64,000 bases of DNA from Lepidurus packardi (taxonomy: Eukaryota > Arthropoda > Branchiopoda > Notostraca > Triopsidae). Below are positions 61,979 through 64,000 of this stretch, piece by piece (position 1 is the stretch's first letter; each line of letters opens with the position of its first letter). Made by a program: the position numbers and the translations under genes. The DNA is taken from assembly GCA_023053545.1 (NCBI GenBank), contig JAKZAN010000001.1, positions 6,778,565-6,842,564 of the forward strand, read 5' to 3'. The notes beneath the pieces were generated by a model, which was given only the letters and a program-made list of their open reading frames with translations, did no database searches and was not told where the DNA came from.

Positions 61979-63155
61979 AATGAATGGCAACAACAAAGAC
62001 TCCGCCCAGGAAGTTAAAAGTTGCGGCAAAAGACTTAACCGTCCAAGAACACTTTAACTCCTGGCAGCCCTGTTCCTTCTGGTTCTCCTGATTCCACAAA
62101 AGGTTAAGTAGCTACCTCCAAGTAGCTCCAAGTATCAGCTTAGCAGACTAAAGTGGCAGATTTTGTTGATTGCAAAGGATGATGTAAGGCAGGGATGAAG
62201 TAGGCTGGCCTGTACATTTAACACCATCACTTTTTTTTACTGGCGTAGGCCTGACCGCAGCGTTTTGCCAAACCCCACACTAACACTTTAAACGCGCACT
62301 TGATTGTTTCTAGGTTTTAAAGATAACACTTAATCCGATGGGTAATGTTTAACTCAATATGTTATAACGCTTAACTACTAGCTTTTCTAACATCACTACA
62401 TTTGCTTACACAACATCGCTGGAGAAAAGAATGTCTGCACTGACTACTTGCTGGGTAGCAACTGGCGTTTGTATAGGGGTGCTTCAGGGTACACATCCGT
62501 TCGGCGTCAAAAAAAATATGAATTCGTTCTCTTGAACTTGTATTTTTCTGGTTTTAACCGAAGGGATTAGACATGATAATAACTAAGTTTTTAGGGAATT
62601 AAGAATAGTTGTAAGATAAAATATACAAATTCATAATCGACGCTTGAATCTTTTTTTATTAGAATAGATGAGGAAATATCTTATTATGATTATAGAGAAC
62701 GCGAGATAAAGAAGGAAGATTTAATGAAAACTGTTTGAATTGAATTAACTACAATACGAAGGAGATTGAAGGTAATTAACTTGGATAACATTCGCAATGG
62801 AACTAGTAACAAAGCGAAAAAGAAGCAAAAAGTGTTTTGATATTGTTTACTTTTAAGTTCCGAACGCAAGGTTAAGTGCGTAGTTTTCTTCACAGTTAAC
62901 TATTCACGGTTCAAGTTTAATCTTCATAGGCTGAAAAAGCGGATGTTTGTTGGGATCCGCTGAGTATCACTAACTGGTTTTCTGAAGAGTGTTACTTGTG
63001 TAAGTTGTTTTTTATATACTCTTTATACCCATTCTTATACTGTGCCATCGACTTTGACCCATCCTTCCTACTGTGCCTTCGACTTTATAACCCAGATTGT
63101 ACCATGATTTTGAAAAGAGAATGTGAAGGAAATTAGCAAGTAGGCACATCCTTTA
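61979..63155. other. Gene-free stretch
   Basis: I saw no exon, transposon terminus or array that I could support. Confidence 0.4.
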
Positions 63156-64000
63156 TTAGTACACGGTTCTCTTCCGTGAAGAAATAGTTTTTTTTATCAT
63201 TTTATTCTTGAGTATTTTCCGTTCAAATGGGTGGTACAAGCATTCCAAAATCTTGTGTTCCACCGTATCTTCCCTCTCTCCACACCTATCACACGTGCTA
63301 TTACTTTTTAGATTAAATCTGTACATCCATGATCCTGTTTTTCCGTGTCCACATCTCAATCGCAAAAGAGCAACTGATACTTTCCTGTTTTTGTGTAATA
63401 ACCAGGGTGTTGTCCTGATGTTCTGAGCGAATTGTAAAAAAATTTGAGAAGAGCTCTTTTTTAATCGCTGTAGTACTTTTTCCTCCAGTTTCTGTTCAAA
63501 TACGGCAAAAGCTCGTGTCTTGTGAGGTCTTTGCCTGACTAGTTTTTGGTAGTGTGCAAATGACTTCCGTAAATTCCCATACTGTAAAGGGGTTCTCCAG
63601 TTCTTTAATTTCACTACGTCCTCCCATATATGCGAGGATGTCTAAATCAATTATGTCATTATCCAAATCTGGGTCGACCAGTTCCAGTGCTGTTGACTGA
63701 AAGCTACCAAAATGTTGTGCAAACATTTCTGCCGTTTCTTGTTCACTTTGTACTATCTCACCCGCTGGGTTGTTGATTTTCCTTAAACGCGTTCTACCCT
63801 TACCTTTCACTGCCCGAATTTGCCCCACGCTTCTTTCATTGGTGGTTTTAATTCCAAATCTCTCAACTTTAGATTTCCAGAATTGTCTATTTGCCTTTTG
63901 GGAGGTTTGCTTACTGAGCGCCTGTGATCTTTTGCATTCATATAAATTTTCTGGACAAGGATTACGTCTTAACGTTCTGTATGCTGTTCTAGCTTTGCTT
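63156..64000 (-). pseudogene. Internally deleted LINE ORF2, runs off the window
   Basis: From the right edge the frame reads a linker region (RTLRRNPCPENLYECKRS; INNPAGEIVQSEQETAEMFA) that precedes reverse transcriptase. It then jumps, with a frame change near 63520, to the C-terminal part (VALLRLRCGHGKTGSW; CDRCGEREDTVEHKILEC). The whole reverse transcriptase core is missing. It belongs to the same family as 56455-56776. Confidence 0.8.

Overview
This is a eukaryotic window with spliced genes, conserved animal orthologues and GT-AG introns that are mostly only 45-90 bp long. MEP-1 is recognised here from its insect orthologue, and the imperfect TTAGG-type repeats fit an arthropod telomere motif. 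Together these suggest a compact arthropod genome; a crustacean is plausible, but the species cannot be fixed from the sequence alone.

Left half (0.5-26 kb): IFT57 (+) lies tail-to-tail with a BARX-type homeobox gene (-). Next comes a minus-strand run: monocarboxylate transporter MCT-A, a zinc alcohol dehydrogenase with class-I-like sequence, a second monocarboxylate transporter MCT-B, POLR2M/GRINL1A (Gdown1) and CPSF1. Middle (27-51 kb): DNAJC13/RME-8 (+) is divergent from CPSF1 and is followed by MEP-1 (+) and anillin (+). Anillin is tail-to-tail with a cytosolic 5'-nucleotidase III gene (-, 51.3-52.4 kb).

Right quarter (52.4-64 kb): no intact conserved gene was found. It holds a solo LTR, a decayed HECT (G2E3-like) gene, several LINE relics, two kinds of hAT-derived DNA, a short inverted-repeat element that also sits in a DNAJC13 intron, tandem repeats, and a head-to-head degenerate GGTTA/TAACC array inside a larger palindrome.

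The genes are mostly housekeeping: ciliary transport (IFT57), transcription and 3'-end processing (POLR2M, CPSF1), endosomal traffic (DNAJC13), chromatin repression (MEP-1), cytokinesis (anillin) and metabolism (MCTs, ADH, NT5C3). They look independently transcribed. Because introns are normally tiny, the few long ones stand out, and several of those carry recognisable repeats. A ~0.7 kb foldback element family occurs in introns of both MCT-B and MEP-1. The most specific regulatory signal is a full RFX X-box upstream of IFT57.

Exon limits were read by eye from frame continuity, splice consensus and remembered family sequences. No search or alignment program was run.
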